From: Clitoria ternatea
Lineage: Eukaryota; Streptophyta; Magnoliopsida; Fabales; Fabaceae
Direction: 5' to 3'
Assembly: GCA_037962975.1 (NCBI GenBank)
Contig: CM075673.1
Location: 117,633,001-117,697,000, forward strand
Length of the DNA stretch: 64,000 nucleotides
Positions 25,297 through 36,351 of this stretch are shown here, in pieces. The notes under the pieces were generated by a model. The model was not told the DNA's origin. It did no database searches and worked only from the letters and a program-made list of their open reading frames with translations. The number at the start of each line of letters is the position of its first letter. Within the stretch, counting starts at the first letter, position 1. The translations under genes and the position numbers were made by a program.

Positions 25297-27255
25297 TTTG
25301 GTGAAACATTCAAAGTCGTGGAGAGCTCGACGGCCTCCCAGTTATGAAGTTCTTGGCCCGATGGACAAGCAATCACAAAATCAGCACTATCACAGAGACT
25401 TTCTTCAACGACAGCTACTTGGTCTGGAGGCATCAGTCCAGCGCTACGAAAGCTCTGGTAGAGATCACGGATGGGGACTCTCTCAGTATGAGGTTCTCTG
25501 CCGGCAAGATGGGCAGCCCTTCTTTCTCTCTTTTCTTCCTCCACCCTTTTTCTATCGGTGGCTGTGGGTCGGTATCCCAATCCAAAACCATTTCTGTTCT
25601 CAAGCAGGCATATAGGTTCCACTTCTCCATTCAAAGCACGTCCTAGCCCTCTTCCAGGTTTATACCCCTCACGCAGCATTATCTTTGCCATCACTAAAGA
25701 TGCACTTGGCATGTAAGCCTTTACCATTGTGGCTCTTTCCTCCACATAGGTGGCGTTTGCTATCTCCAATACTTGGAAAGAGGTTTCAAGGGCCTCTTCC
25801 GCTGCCTCGATGTAAGGGGTTGTCAGAGGTTTGCTAACCAGAAGGTCCTCCTCACCAGAAACAATTATCAGCTTGTTGTCAATTATGAACTTTAGTTTTT
25901 GGTGCAGGGTAGAGGGTACCACTCCAGCAGAATGAATCCATGGCCTGCCTAATAAACAGCTGTAGGCAGGCGAGATGTCCATGACTTGAAAAAGGACCTG
26001 GAACGTGTATGGCCAAACCTGTATGGGCAGCTCAATCTCGCCCATAACCTCCCTCCGAGTTCCATCGAAAGCTCGTACTACTGTGGCACACGGCTTCATA
26101 TAAGTCCCATCGAATGGTAACTTGGCCAATGTAGATTTTGGCATGATGTTGAGGGACGACCCATTGTCAATAAGTACTTTTGCTAAGATGTAATCTCGGC
26201 ACTTCACGGAGATATGGAGAGCTTTGTTGTGCCCCATTCCCTCTGTCGGTATTTCATCATCAGTAAAGGTCAGATAGTTGTCTGCAATAATATGCCCCAC
26301 TATTCCCTGAAACTTATCGACGGGAATGTCATGACTGACATGGGCCTCGTTCAAGATCTTCATCAACGTCTTCCGATGTGGCTCAGAGCTTATCAACAGA
26401 GAGATTTTTGCAGGAGTATGGGTCAGTTGGTCAAGCACTTGATATTCGCTCTGGCGAATAAACTTTAAGAATTCATGGGCTTCTTCATCAGTCACGGCCC
26501 TTTTGATTTCACCACCAGCTCCTTCTCCGCCCACCTTGGCTTTCCCAGCAATCAGATCCTTCTTTGGCTCTGGAGGGGCGTATACTCTTCCACTCCGGGT
26601 CACAGCTCCTACCCCAACAATATTTATGACGGATGAAGGAGAAGGGTCACTCGTTGCCGAGCTTGCAACGATCACATCTGCGTTGTACTTCCAAGGGACG
26701 GCCCGAGAATCTTTGAACGCAAATGGGGTAGGTGCTTGAATAGTGATGATTGGTTGTATAGAAACGGGAGCTGCTTGAGGGTTCCTGCTGTAAAAAATTG
26801 TCAAGGGCTTAGGGACTCGTGCCCCTGTCTGTTCCTCGACCATGTTGACCTCACATCCATAGCGTTTACAGACCTGCACAATATGGCTGTCCATAAGGAT
26901 TTGAAGGACCTTACAGAAGCCTTGGCGTTTGGTAGTCTGCTCGCAATCATGTTCCACACTCCAGGTCCCTTCAATTAATCCTCTTTCAAACAAAAGGGAA
27001 TGAACTACCCTTAACGGCATTCTTATGTCGGTAACATTCTTAACGCACTCCTCATCATTTTCCATGGCGTTGACCCCTGAATTTTCATGGTTAGGTAGGG
27101 GATTTGTGGCCACATTTGGGCTGCCTTCCTTAAAGTTAATCTAGTCGGCTTTAATCAGATCCCTTACTTTATACTTCAATGCCATACAATTTTCAGTAGA
27201 ATGCCCCGGTGCTCCGGCGTGATAATCACACCGGGCATTAAGATCATACCCATTG
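25297..27255 (-). pseudogene. Ogre gag C-terminus and aspartic protease (downstream half)
   Basis: The gag reading frame interrupted at 34,283 resumes here with GYDLNARCDYHAGAPGHSTE, a C-x2-H-x5-H-x4-C type knuckle, then ALKYKVRDLI. A stop lies just before the long open segment (27,113-25,297). That segment contains an aspartic protease: the active-site region reads LIDNGSSLNIMP (NGS in place of the usual DTG/DSG), followed by SCLLGRPWIHSAG. After the protease comes a glycine-rich motif GYKPGRGLGRALNGE (about 25,620-25,680), resembling a G-patch. The segment ends at the intron donor. Confidence 0.85.
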
Positions 27256-28276
27256 TGATGTGGATCTTGTTGAGGACCGGCAAGGGCTGATTTCTAGATG
27301 AAGAAGGACTGCACAAAAAGGGAAGAAATACACACAAACATAACACGATACATAGATAAATGGGGAAATCTAGAGTGGAGATTGAAGTGAGAAAGTTACG
27401 TTTTGCAAAGGTCAGAAATTCTAATTCAACTTATCCTTGATTGTTTAGATTCCATGAGAGATTCAAGGATCAGAACTGGCTTCATTCTCACGTGAATTTC
27501 AGTTCACACTTTAATGGAAGTTAACGCCAGAACATGACCTTAACGCAGCTTGGCAATTGAACTAAGGTTCCTTGATTTTTCTTTTGATGTTTAATTTTTT
27601 TTGAGTTCAGAATTTTGTTTTAGATTCAATTTGGAAGACAAGGTAGAAGAAACAAAACGCAAGAAATAAAAGATAAAAAGATGGATAGCATCACACCTCC
27701 ATAATGGACTAGCATTCATACACAAGTGTCACACTAATGCATGGCTAATCAACCTTGCTTCACACAAGGACCAAGAGCATCACACTCACCACTAAGTTTA
27801 CAAAACTTAGAAAAATTCATTAATCAACTTCTGTCCTTTTTCCTCCCTTGATTCAGTTTTGTATAACTTGGCTAAACAAGACAAAAGACACACTACTCCA
27901 CTACCTAAAAACAAGGGTAACCGCCCACCACTAAGTCTTAGTGGGACAATGCTGAAATATAGTTGCAAAAACCAAAAATTACAAAAGAAAAAGAAATAAA
28001 GAAAAATGGGTCTAGGTAGGATTTGAACACAGGTCATTCAACTCCTACACTACCCTATTCTTGAGGCTAGGCCATTTGTGCTAGGCCCTCTGCTGTTCAT
28101 CCTTCCACATGATCAAATGAGTAAGCTTGGATGTCCTTTGTGGCTCTTTGGTTATGTCTTCTAGGAGGGTGAGAATTAGCCTTTGTAAGGTGGCTTTGGT
28201 CTTCTTGGCCTTGGATCTTGTCATTGGCCCTCCTATTCCTTGAAGTGCCCCTGATTGGTGGGGGGTGTCCTCATCA
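27256..28276 (-). repeat. 3' LTR of the nested element (1021 bp)
   Basis: It differs from the copy at 33257-34277 at about 18 positions by eye, roughly 98% identity, with no length difference. The terminal inverted bases are TGATG...CATCA. It contains the last ~196 bp of the pol reading frame (28081-28276). Confidence 0.95.
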
Positions 28277-31202
28277 TTCCCTCCCTCTTGAACAGGATTT
28301 GTCCTCAAATCTGGGTCTTCTTCACCTGTATCAAACAAAGACAAATTAACCACATTAAAAGTAGAAGACACATTATACTCACCTGGCATTTGGATCTTAT
28401 ACGCATTGTCATTGATCCTCCCCAATACTTGGAATGGACCATCTCCTCTTGGAAGCAACTTGGATTACCTTTATTCAGGAAACCTCTCCTTCCTCATATG
28501 TACCCACACCCAATCTCCAGGTTGGAAGATCACCTTCCTCCTACCTTTGTTGGCTTGCTTAGCATAACTCTCATTCTTCTTGATGATTTGGGCTTTAACC
28601 TGCTCATGCAGCTTCCTTAGAAAATCTGCTTTAGCCTGTCCTTCATAATGCTTAAACACAGAAATGTTAGGTACAGGTAATAAATCAAGCGGAGATAAAG
28701 GATTAAACCTATACACAACCTCAAATGGAGAGCAATTAGTTGTGGAATGGACAGCACGGTTATAAACAAACTCAATATGGGGTAGGCAAGCCTCCCAACG
28801 TTTCAAATTTTGCTTCAATACCGCTCTAAGCATAGCACATAGTGTCCTATTGACCACCTCAGTTTGACCATCAGTTTGGGGGTGACAAGTAGTAGAAAAC
28901 AATAACTTAGTTCCTAATCTACCCCACAAACTCCTCCAGAAGTGACTCAGAAACTTAGAGTCCCTATCACTCACAATACTTCTAGGCATGCCATGGATCC
29001 TAATGATTTCTCTAAAGACTAATTCAGCTACATGGCTAGCATCATTGACTTTTTTGCATGGAATAAAGTGAGCCATTTTAGAAAACGTATCCACCACTAC
29101 CAATATAGCATCTCGGCCAGCACTGGACTTGGGTAATCCAAGCACAAAATCCATGGAAAAATCTACCCAAGGGTGTTCAGGAACAGGGAGGGGAGTGTAC
29201 AAACCTTGGGGGAGCACTTTAGACTTAGCTTGCTTACACTCAATGCATGCCTCACAATGTTTAGCTACATCCTTTTTCATGTTAACCTAATAAAAATGCT
29301 CATGCAAGATCTCATAAGTCTTATGCACCCCAAAATGACCCATCAAACCCCCTCTATATGCTTCCCTCACTAAAAGCTCTCTAATGGAAGATTGGGGAAC
29401 ACATAACCTATTCTCTCTGAATAAGAACCCCTTAAACCTATAATACTCATCCTTAGGCACCCTTTCACACTCCCTATACTTCTGGCCGAACTCATTATCA
29501 CCATCATACAGCCCCTTTAAAGTTTCCAACCCAAGCAGTTTGGTCTCAACCATAGAAATCAATGCATATCTCCTAGACAATGCATCAGCAACTACATTTC
29601 CCTTCCCTTTCTTATACTTAATGACATATGGGAATTGTTCTAAGAACTCAACCCATTTGGCATGTCTCTTATTAAGCTTACCTTGACCTCTAAGATACTT
29701 AAGAGACTCATGGTCACTATGGATAACAAACTCCTTAGGGAAAAGATAGTGCTGCCATGTTTTGAGGGTTCTCACTAAAGCATAGAGTTCCTTGTCATAG
29801 GTGGAATAATTCAAGGCGGCCCTACTTAGTTTTTCACTAAAATAAGCTATAGGGTGGCCCTCTTGAAGCAAAACAGCCCCTATACCCATGCCAGAAGCAT
29901 CACATTCTATTTCAAAAGACTTGGAAAAATTAGGCAATGTTAGAATGGGTGCACTAACTAGTCTTTACTTAAGGGTTTGGAAAGCTCTCTCTTGTTTTCC
30001 CCCCACTTAAAGCTCACATTCTTCTTCACCAACTCATTTAATGGGGTTGGCAATGTGCTAAAATCTCTCACAAAACGCCTATAAAAACTAGCTAGACCAT
30101 GAAAGCTCCTAATTTCACTCACGGTTTTTGGTGTTGGCCATTCTTGGATGGCCTTCACTTTTTCTTGGTCTACTTCTACCCCTTTAGAACTCACCACAAA
30201 GCCTAGAAACACCACATGATCTTGACAAAATGTTCATTTTTCAATATTAGCATATAATTGCTCATGCCTCAAAGTAGCCAACACAGAATACAAATGATGA
30301 ACATGCAAATCTAAATCAGCACTATACACCAGTATGTCATCAAAATACACTACCACAAAGTGTCCTATAAATTCTCTAAGAACATGATTCATCAACCTCA
30401 TGAATGTACTAGGTGCATTAGTTAACCCAAAAGGCATAACCAGCCATTCATACAAGCCAAATTTGGTTTTAAAAGCAGTTTTCCACTCATCACCTTCTCT
30501 AATCCTAATTTGGTTGTATCCACTTTTTAAATCAATTTTGGAAAAGAATTTTGCACCATGCAATTCATCAAGTAGATCATCAAGCCTAGGAATGGGATGC
30601 CTATACTTAATGGTAATGCTATTCACACTCCTACAGTCACTACACATGCGCCAAGTTCCATCTTTCTTAGGTACTAGGATCACAGGAACAGCACAAGGAG
30701 AGATAGAGTCTCTTACCCAACCTTTATCTAGGAGAGCTTCCACTTGCCTTTGTATTTACTTGGTCTCCTCAGGGTTGCTCCTATAGGCTGGCCGGTTTGG
30801 AATGGTGGCTCCAGGTATTAGATCCACCTGATGTGCTATCCCTCTCAATGGTGGTAACCCACTGGGTAGATCTGAAGGGAAAACATCCTTGAATTCCTGC
30901 AAAAGAGAAGAAATAGGAGAAGGCAAAGAAGAAAAACAAATGAGATTAGTCTTTAGAATAGGCTTGCAAACCAACACGTAGAGTGGCTGCCTTGTAAGCA
31001 ACACTTTCCTCACTTCTCTTTCTTTTGCTATCTCTCTCTCATTCTTTTTCCTCTCTTTTTCACTCTTTTCTCTTCCTTTTATTTTTCCCCTCTTTTCTTC
31101 ACTCTCTTTTCTCTCTTTCTCCTCTTTCAAGCTCTCAGTCACACTTAATCCCTCACCCTTATGATCTTTTTTTTCTTTCATAATTTTCTCTCTCAATCTC
31201 AA
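28081..31202 (-). pseudogene. Nested element pol: RT, RNase H, integrase (interrupted)
   Basis: From high to low coordinates: a Lys/Glu-rich linker (31,202-30,950); RT with VPVILVPKKDGTWRMCSDCR and an intact box VVYFDDILVYS (~30,330); the RT thumb FLGFVVSSKGVEVD; RNase H with FEIECDASGMGIGAVLLQEG (~29,920); and integrase. Integrase has its HHCC zinc region (GHFGVHKTYEILHEHF ... CEACIECKQAK) and the D-D-E motifs (VDFSMDFVLG, VSDRDSKF, DGQTEVVNR). A C-terminal tail with PMTRSKAKKTK extends into the LTR. Single nonsense codons near 30,747, 30,231 and 29,284 and a frameshift near 29,950 break the frame. Confidence 0.92.
28277..28290 (-). other. Polypurine tract of the nested element
   Basis: On the minus strand AGAGGGAGGGAA lies directly before the 3' LTR start (TGATGAGG). 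This is where plus-strand DNA synthesis is primed in LTR retrotransposons. It lies inside the pol reading frame. Confidence 0.8.
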
Positions 31203-31220
31203 CTAATCATGACACACCTC

Positions 31221-32746
31221 CTATGGGCTTAAAGGTTTAAGTACTACCTTCTTTCCTTGATGGGTGAATGATATTTTGTTGGAGAAACCATCATGGATAG
31301 TTTTGTGGTCATGCTGCCACGGCCTTCCCAACAACAAATGACATGCCTCCATAGGCACCACATCACACAAGATCACATCTGAATAGGTTCCAATAACTAT
31401 AGGCACCTCCACCTGCTGCCTCACCCTTATTTCTCCATCATCACTTAGCCATTGTAACCTATAAGGTCTAGGGTGGGGTTTGGTAGGGAGATTCAACTTG
31501 GATACCATTCTAGTACTAGCCACATTGGCACAACTCCCACTATCCACAATCACCATGCAAAGTTGTCCATGTACAGCACACCTAGTGTGGAAAATGTTAT
31601 CCCTTTGGCTTTGGTCTAAGGGTTCTATATGGGATCCTAACAACCTCCTAACCATTAACAATCCCCCCTCATTCACTTCTGGTTCTACACCCTCTCCCTC
31701 CTCACTCTCATACTCCTCATGTGTATCAGACTCACTAGACAATTCACCATCCTCCCTTATCACTACTGTCCTCTTTGTAGGGCATTCATAGGTATAATGC
31801 CCCTTACCTTGGCACTTGAAGCATGTAATGTCCCTAGTCCTCTTAGGGATTGGTTCCTTACCCTTAGAAGCATTATGATCAGCCTCCTTAGTGGTCTTAA
31901 CATCCAAGGCCGAGCTACCTGCTGCCTTGGCCGAATAGGGTGCTGCCCCAAAGCCCCCCCTCTTGGCTTTGTCCTTCCACCCAGATGTGGGAGTAGGGGC
32001 AATTCTCCTTGTAGCTCCCTTCCTTTTGAGTTGTCTTTCTACTTGAAGGGCCTTATGCACAAGGTCATCCATCTCAATGAATTCCTGCAACTCTACAACA
32101 TCATGAATATCAGTAGACAAACCAGCTAAAAATCTAGCCATAGTTACCTCAGGATCCTCTTCTAGATTGGCTTGGAGCATCAGCATCTCCATCTCCTTGT
32201 GGTACTCCTCCACACTCCGACTCCCTTGAGTGAGTCTTTGAAGTTTAAACTTCAAATCTCTCTCATAGGAGGCAGGCACATACCTCTTCCTCATCAATCT
32301 CCTCAAGTCTGCCCAAGTACTCACTGGTGGCTCTCCATCTCTTTGCCTCTCCCTCTGAAGTTTATGCCACCATACCAAGGCATAATGTGAGAACTCAGCG
32401 GCTGCCAATCTCACCTTTTGCTCCTCCTTAAACTCTCCACAAGCATATACATTTTCTAACTTAAGCTCCCAACTCAAATATGCCTCCGGATCATTTTTGC
32501 CTGCAAAAGAAGGAATGTTTAGTTTTATCCCTTAAAGGGGATTGCTCCACTGCTCCCTAGTCCTTCTATCTTCTTCATGTCTTGGCATCCTCCTCCATGC
32601 CTCCTTGGACTTCTCCTTTCATTCTCTAACTGGTCAATTCTCTCATATATTTCGTCAGTGGCTTGTCAGAATAGCCTCTCAAGATGTTGAGTTAGAGCTT
32701 GCATTTGAAATGGATTAAGTCCCCCTTGTTCACCCTGTTCTGCCAT
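31221..32746 (-). pseudogene. Nested element gag and protease (interrupted)
   Basis: The likely start is the ATG at 32746 (MAEQGEQGGLNPFQMQAL). A premature stop after HLERLF and another near 32,530 separate it from the long open part (32,477-31,221). That part has a retrotransposon gag core (WADLRRLMRKRYVPASYERD), a CCHC zinc knuckle CFKCQGKGHYTYEC (~31,820) for RNA packaging, and the protease active-site region VIVDSGSCANVAS (~31,540) with LLLGRPWQHDH. Two nonsense codons at PLSP-stop-EVCHD-stop separate it from the pol segment. Confidence 0.9.
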
Positions 32747-33242
32747 CACTAAAATCACTTATACAAGGTGAAAAACAATTATAACAACTGCTGTTTGGAC
32801 CTCACAAATAATTTCTCTCAAGTGTTTCACTCAAATTTTGGCTTTTTCTAGTAATGTAATTTTCACTCTAGCCTTTTACCACTCTTGATGCTATTCAATC
32901 CTTGAGAGTCACAAGTATAGTTCAGCCCACACACAAATGCTCTACCTAATGCAAAATGCTAATAATGGCAAATAGAGATATGATCCTATCACTAGAGGCC
33001 AACAAAAACAAGACACCAAAAAGGACACACAAACAGTACTAGAATTGGACTACAAACAAAGACAAAGACATACAAAATTCAAACATTTAGGGTATGGTTT
33101 TTTTTGACAATTTTCCTTTTTTTTCACAACCTTAATTGTCAATTTTAGGCATTTAGAATCAGAATTGATCAATGGAAGATGATGGAATTCAAAATACCTT
33201 TTTGGGTGCTGTCCAAGAAATTTCAAGCCCTTGACTCCAAGA

Positions 33243-33254
33243 GCTTTGATACCA
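33243..33254 (-). other. Primer binding site, tRNA-iMet, of the nested element
   Basis: The minus strand reads TGGTATCAAAGC two bases downstream of the 5' LTR. It matches the complement of the initiator-Met tRNA 3' end (TGGTATCAGAGC) with one mismatch. Confidence 0.88.
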
Positions 33255-33256
33255 AA

Positions 33257-34277
33257 TGATGTGGATCTTGTTGAGGACCGGCAAGGGCTGATTTCTAGAT
33301 GAAGAAGGACTGCACAAAAAGGGAAGAAATACACACAAACATAACACGATACATAGATAAATGGGGAAGTCTAGAGTGGAGATTGAAGTGAGAAAGTTAC
33401 GTTTTGCAAGGGTAAAAAATTCTAATTCAACTTATCCTTGATTGTTTAGATTCCATGAGAGATTCAAGGATCAGAACTGGCTTCATTCTCACATGAATTT
33501 CAGTTCACCCTTTAATGGAAGTTAACGCAAGAACATGACCTTAACGCAGCTTGGCAATTGAACTAAGGTTCCTTGATTTTTCTTTTGATGTTTAATTTTT
33601 TTTGAGTTCAGAATTTTGTTTAAGATTCAATTTGGAAGACAAGGTAGAAGAAACAAAACGCAAGAAATAAAAGATAAAAAGATGGATAGCATCACACCTC
33701 CATAATGGACTAGCATTCATACACAAGTATCACACTAATGCATGGCTAATCAACCTTGCTTCACACAAGGACCAAGAGCATCACACTCACCACTAAGTTT
33801 ACAAAACTTAGAAAAATTCATTAATCAACTTCTGTCCTTTTTCCTCCCTTGATTCAGTTTTGTATAACTTGGCTAAACAAGATAAAAGACATACTACTCC
33901 ACTACCTAAAAACAAGGGTAACCGCCCACCATTAAGTCTTAGTGGGACAATGCTGAAATATAGTTGTAAAAACCAAAAATTACAAAAGAAAAAGAAATAA
34001 AGAAAAATGGGTCTAGGTAGGATTTGAACATAGGTCATTCAACTCCTACACTACCCTATTCTTGAGGCTAGGCCATTTGTGCTAGGCCCTCTGCTATTCA
34101 TCCTTCCACATGATCAAATGAGTAAGCTTGGATGTCCTTTGTGGCTTCTTGGTTATGTCTTCTAGGAGGGTGAGAATTAGCCTTTGTAAGGTGGCTTTGG
34201 TCTTCTTGGCCTTGGATCTTGTCATTGGCCCTCTTATTCCTTGAAGTGCCCCTGATTGGTGGGGGGTGTCCTCATCA
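33257..34277 (-). repeat. 5' LTR of the nested element (1021 bp)
   Basis: Same length and ends as the 3' LTR. It carries promoter and leader sequences for the nested element. A duplicate of the pol C-terminal coding stretch is present at 34082-34277 but is not connected to pol here. Confidence 0.95.
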
Positions 34278-34282
34278 CCTTG

Positions 34283-36050
34283 GGGTAAGGGGGTTCTACT
34301 GGCTTTAAAGGGCAGGGCGCCACTAAACTGTTGCGAAGGAGGAGAGGCAAAAGTTTAGTGTATATCATTGGGATGGGATCGAATTGCATAGGTTTACGGT
34401 CATTGTTAGGTTTCCTTGCATTCTGATTAGGATTGGGTGGCTGAACTGTTTGTTGTGGAGGACGATATGGCATAGGTGTTGGTATAGGTGTTCTAACAAT
34501 GGGTGGACGTAAATGAGGAGGATAAGAGATTGGGTTATGGACGGCAGAAGCCATATATGGATTCGGTGCATAAGAATTGAGGGCTTGAAAAACGGTGGGG
34601 GTGAATGGTCTTGGTTGATCTCTTTTTTGATCATAAGAGACAAAGTTGGTCTCCCCGTCTCTTCTCCTGCCATCGCCTGGCGCTGGTCTTTTCACATTGG
34701 ATGCCCCAGATGGGCCTCGGATAATCTTCCCTGTTCACACCCCACTTTCTATTCTCTCCCCGATGGTTACAATGTCAGAAAAATTTACGGAAACACTGCC
34801 AATCATCTTTTCATAGAAGGGCGACTGAAGCGTATCAATAAACATCACTACTACTTCTTTCTCGGACAGCAGGGGGTCGACCTGTGCAGCAGTTTCATGC
34901 CACCGTTGAGCATACTCCTTAAATGTCTCATTATCCTTTTTTGTCATGTTCTGTAGCTGCACTCTGTCGGGTGCCATGTCTAAATTATATTTGTCCTGTT
35001 TCAAGAAAGCGTCTACCAAGTCCTTCCAACAGCGAATACGGGTTCGTTCCAAGTGGGCATACCAGGTGAGGGCAGCCCCAGCTAGACTATCCTGGAAACA
35101 GTAGATTAACAGCTTGTCATCGGATGAATGAGACGCCATCTTCTGGCAGTACATTGTGAGATGATTTCTTGGGCAAGTCATTCCCTGATATTTGTCAAAA
35201 TCTGGCATTTTGAACTTAGGGGGAATAATGACATCTGGGACTAGACAGAGTTCAGAGGCATCAATCAATCCAAAACCTTCCACTCCTTCCACAGCCCTTA
35301 GTTGTTCCTCCAAGATCTCTATCTTTTCTTTTTGGGAGACATCGACTGTTCTAGAATCGGCTACTGGGTTTACCATTTAGGTCATGCCTTGTGGATTGGC
35401 AGTATAGGGGTTCATGTACCCATATGGATAGCTGTAAAGCTGGTGGAAAGGTATAGATGTATGAGGCTGACTCGTTGGGCCAATGTTTAATGGAGGACCC
35501 TGGGGTTCTGGGCTATCTGGGTGGCTTGGGCTGGGGTGGCTTGAGCTGGAGTGGCTTGAGCTTGAGCGGCTTGTGCTTGGGCAATTTATGGTTCATGAAG
35601 TGGTGGTATAGTGGGCTGAGCGGGGTGCGAGGTGTGGGGATTCGTTGCTTGGTGGTCGTGGGTATCTTGTGGGTTAGTGAGCAGTGGGGGAAAGTATCCC
35701 GGTGGTAAGCCATAAGGCGGAAAAGGTATCGGGTTACCATCTAGGCCAACAAATGTATTTTGTTATGCATAGGACATGCCGTAGTGTGATTAGGGATCAG
35801 CGGCAGGGTTAGGCCTTCCAACATTGGTAGTGAGAGAAGGAGCCATTGGATTGGGAAATTGAATCCTTGTCGGACCAAAACCTGGGGGATGTAGCGGGAT
35901 GGTAGGCTGTTGTTGGGTATCCTCAATACCTGCACAAGAGTCTCCTTCTGTGATTCTCTTTTCCAGAAGCTTGGTCAACTCAGCTACCTGTTCCTTTAGT
36001 TAGTTGAATTCGTTTCTGAAATCTTCGTCCCTAATCTCTGCTTCGGCCAT
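34283..36050 (-). pseudogene. Ogre gag (upstream half)
   Basis: It probably starts at the ATG at 36050 (MAEAEIRDEDFRNEFN, followed by a stop). A Pro/Gln/Ala-rich stretch with tandem AQATPAQAT-type repeats follows (about 35,500-35,600). The conserved core lies at 35,376-34,735: FKMPDFDKYQGMTCPRNHL, then SLAGAALTWYAHLE, then ETFKEYAQRWHETAAQV. This is the capsid-like retrotransposon gag domain of the Tat lineage. A proline-rich segment follows up to KPVEPPYPK, where the nested element is inserted. Several stops and a frameshift near 34,735 are present. Confidence 0.88.
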
Positions 36051-36351
36051 GAGTCTCGTTTGGAGTCGGGTTTGGTAAGGATGCTTACCCGTAATGTCGG
36101 TGTAGAAGTCAAAACAGGAAATTGTTGAAAAGAAAGCATTAAATAAAATTAGTAAAAGGAAAACAAATAGTATGGTGCGCGAAGTGATCGCGGAACTCGG
36201 CCAGTATCCTCTGGCCGTTGTTCAAAAGTACTAAGTATGTGATAAGTGGAAATTAACATGAGATAGTTGTGGAGACATAAGAATTCTTCTTTCTGAATTC
36301 CACCAAAATACATTACTGCTGCCAATCTATTTTTTATGCAGAAAAAGTAAA

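Larger units (their letters stand above)
27256..34277 (-). mobile_element. Nested Ty3/gypsy chromovirus-like (CRM-like?) retrotransposon with two LTRs
   Basis: A 7022-bp element with two 1021-bp LTRs that start TGATGTGGATCTTG and end CCTCATCA in plus orientation. It is inserted in the Ogre gag codons for YPK|GYD. The 5-bp flanks are CATTG (27251-27255) and CCTTG (34278-34282); removing one copy restores the gag frame, so they are a target duplication with one later mutation. The genes read on the minus strand: tRNA-iMet primer site, gag with zinc knuckle, protease, RT, RNase H, integrase. The pol frame runs ~196 bp into the 3' LTR and has no recognisable chromodomain. That suggests the centromeric CRM clade, but only a phylogeny could settle it. 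Confidence 0.92.

Noticed and set aside
22065..25646. Plus-strand ORFs of 65-128 codons opposite Ogre pol
   Set aside because: Antisense shadows of the minus-strand polyprotein, without own signatures.
27807..28037. 76-codon ORFs duplicated at 27,807-28,037 and 33,808-34,038 as a gene family
   Set aside because: They lie at the same place in the two LTRs of the nested element and have no homologous features.
27256..34277. The 1021-bp direct repeats as a segmental duplication
   Set aside because: TG...CA ends, primer site, polypurine tract and target duplication show they are LTRs.
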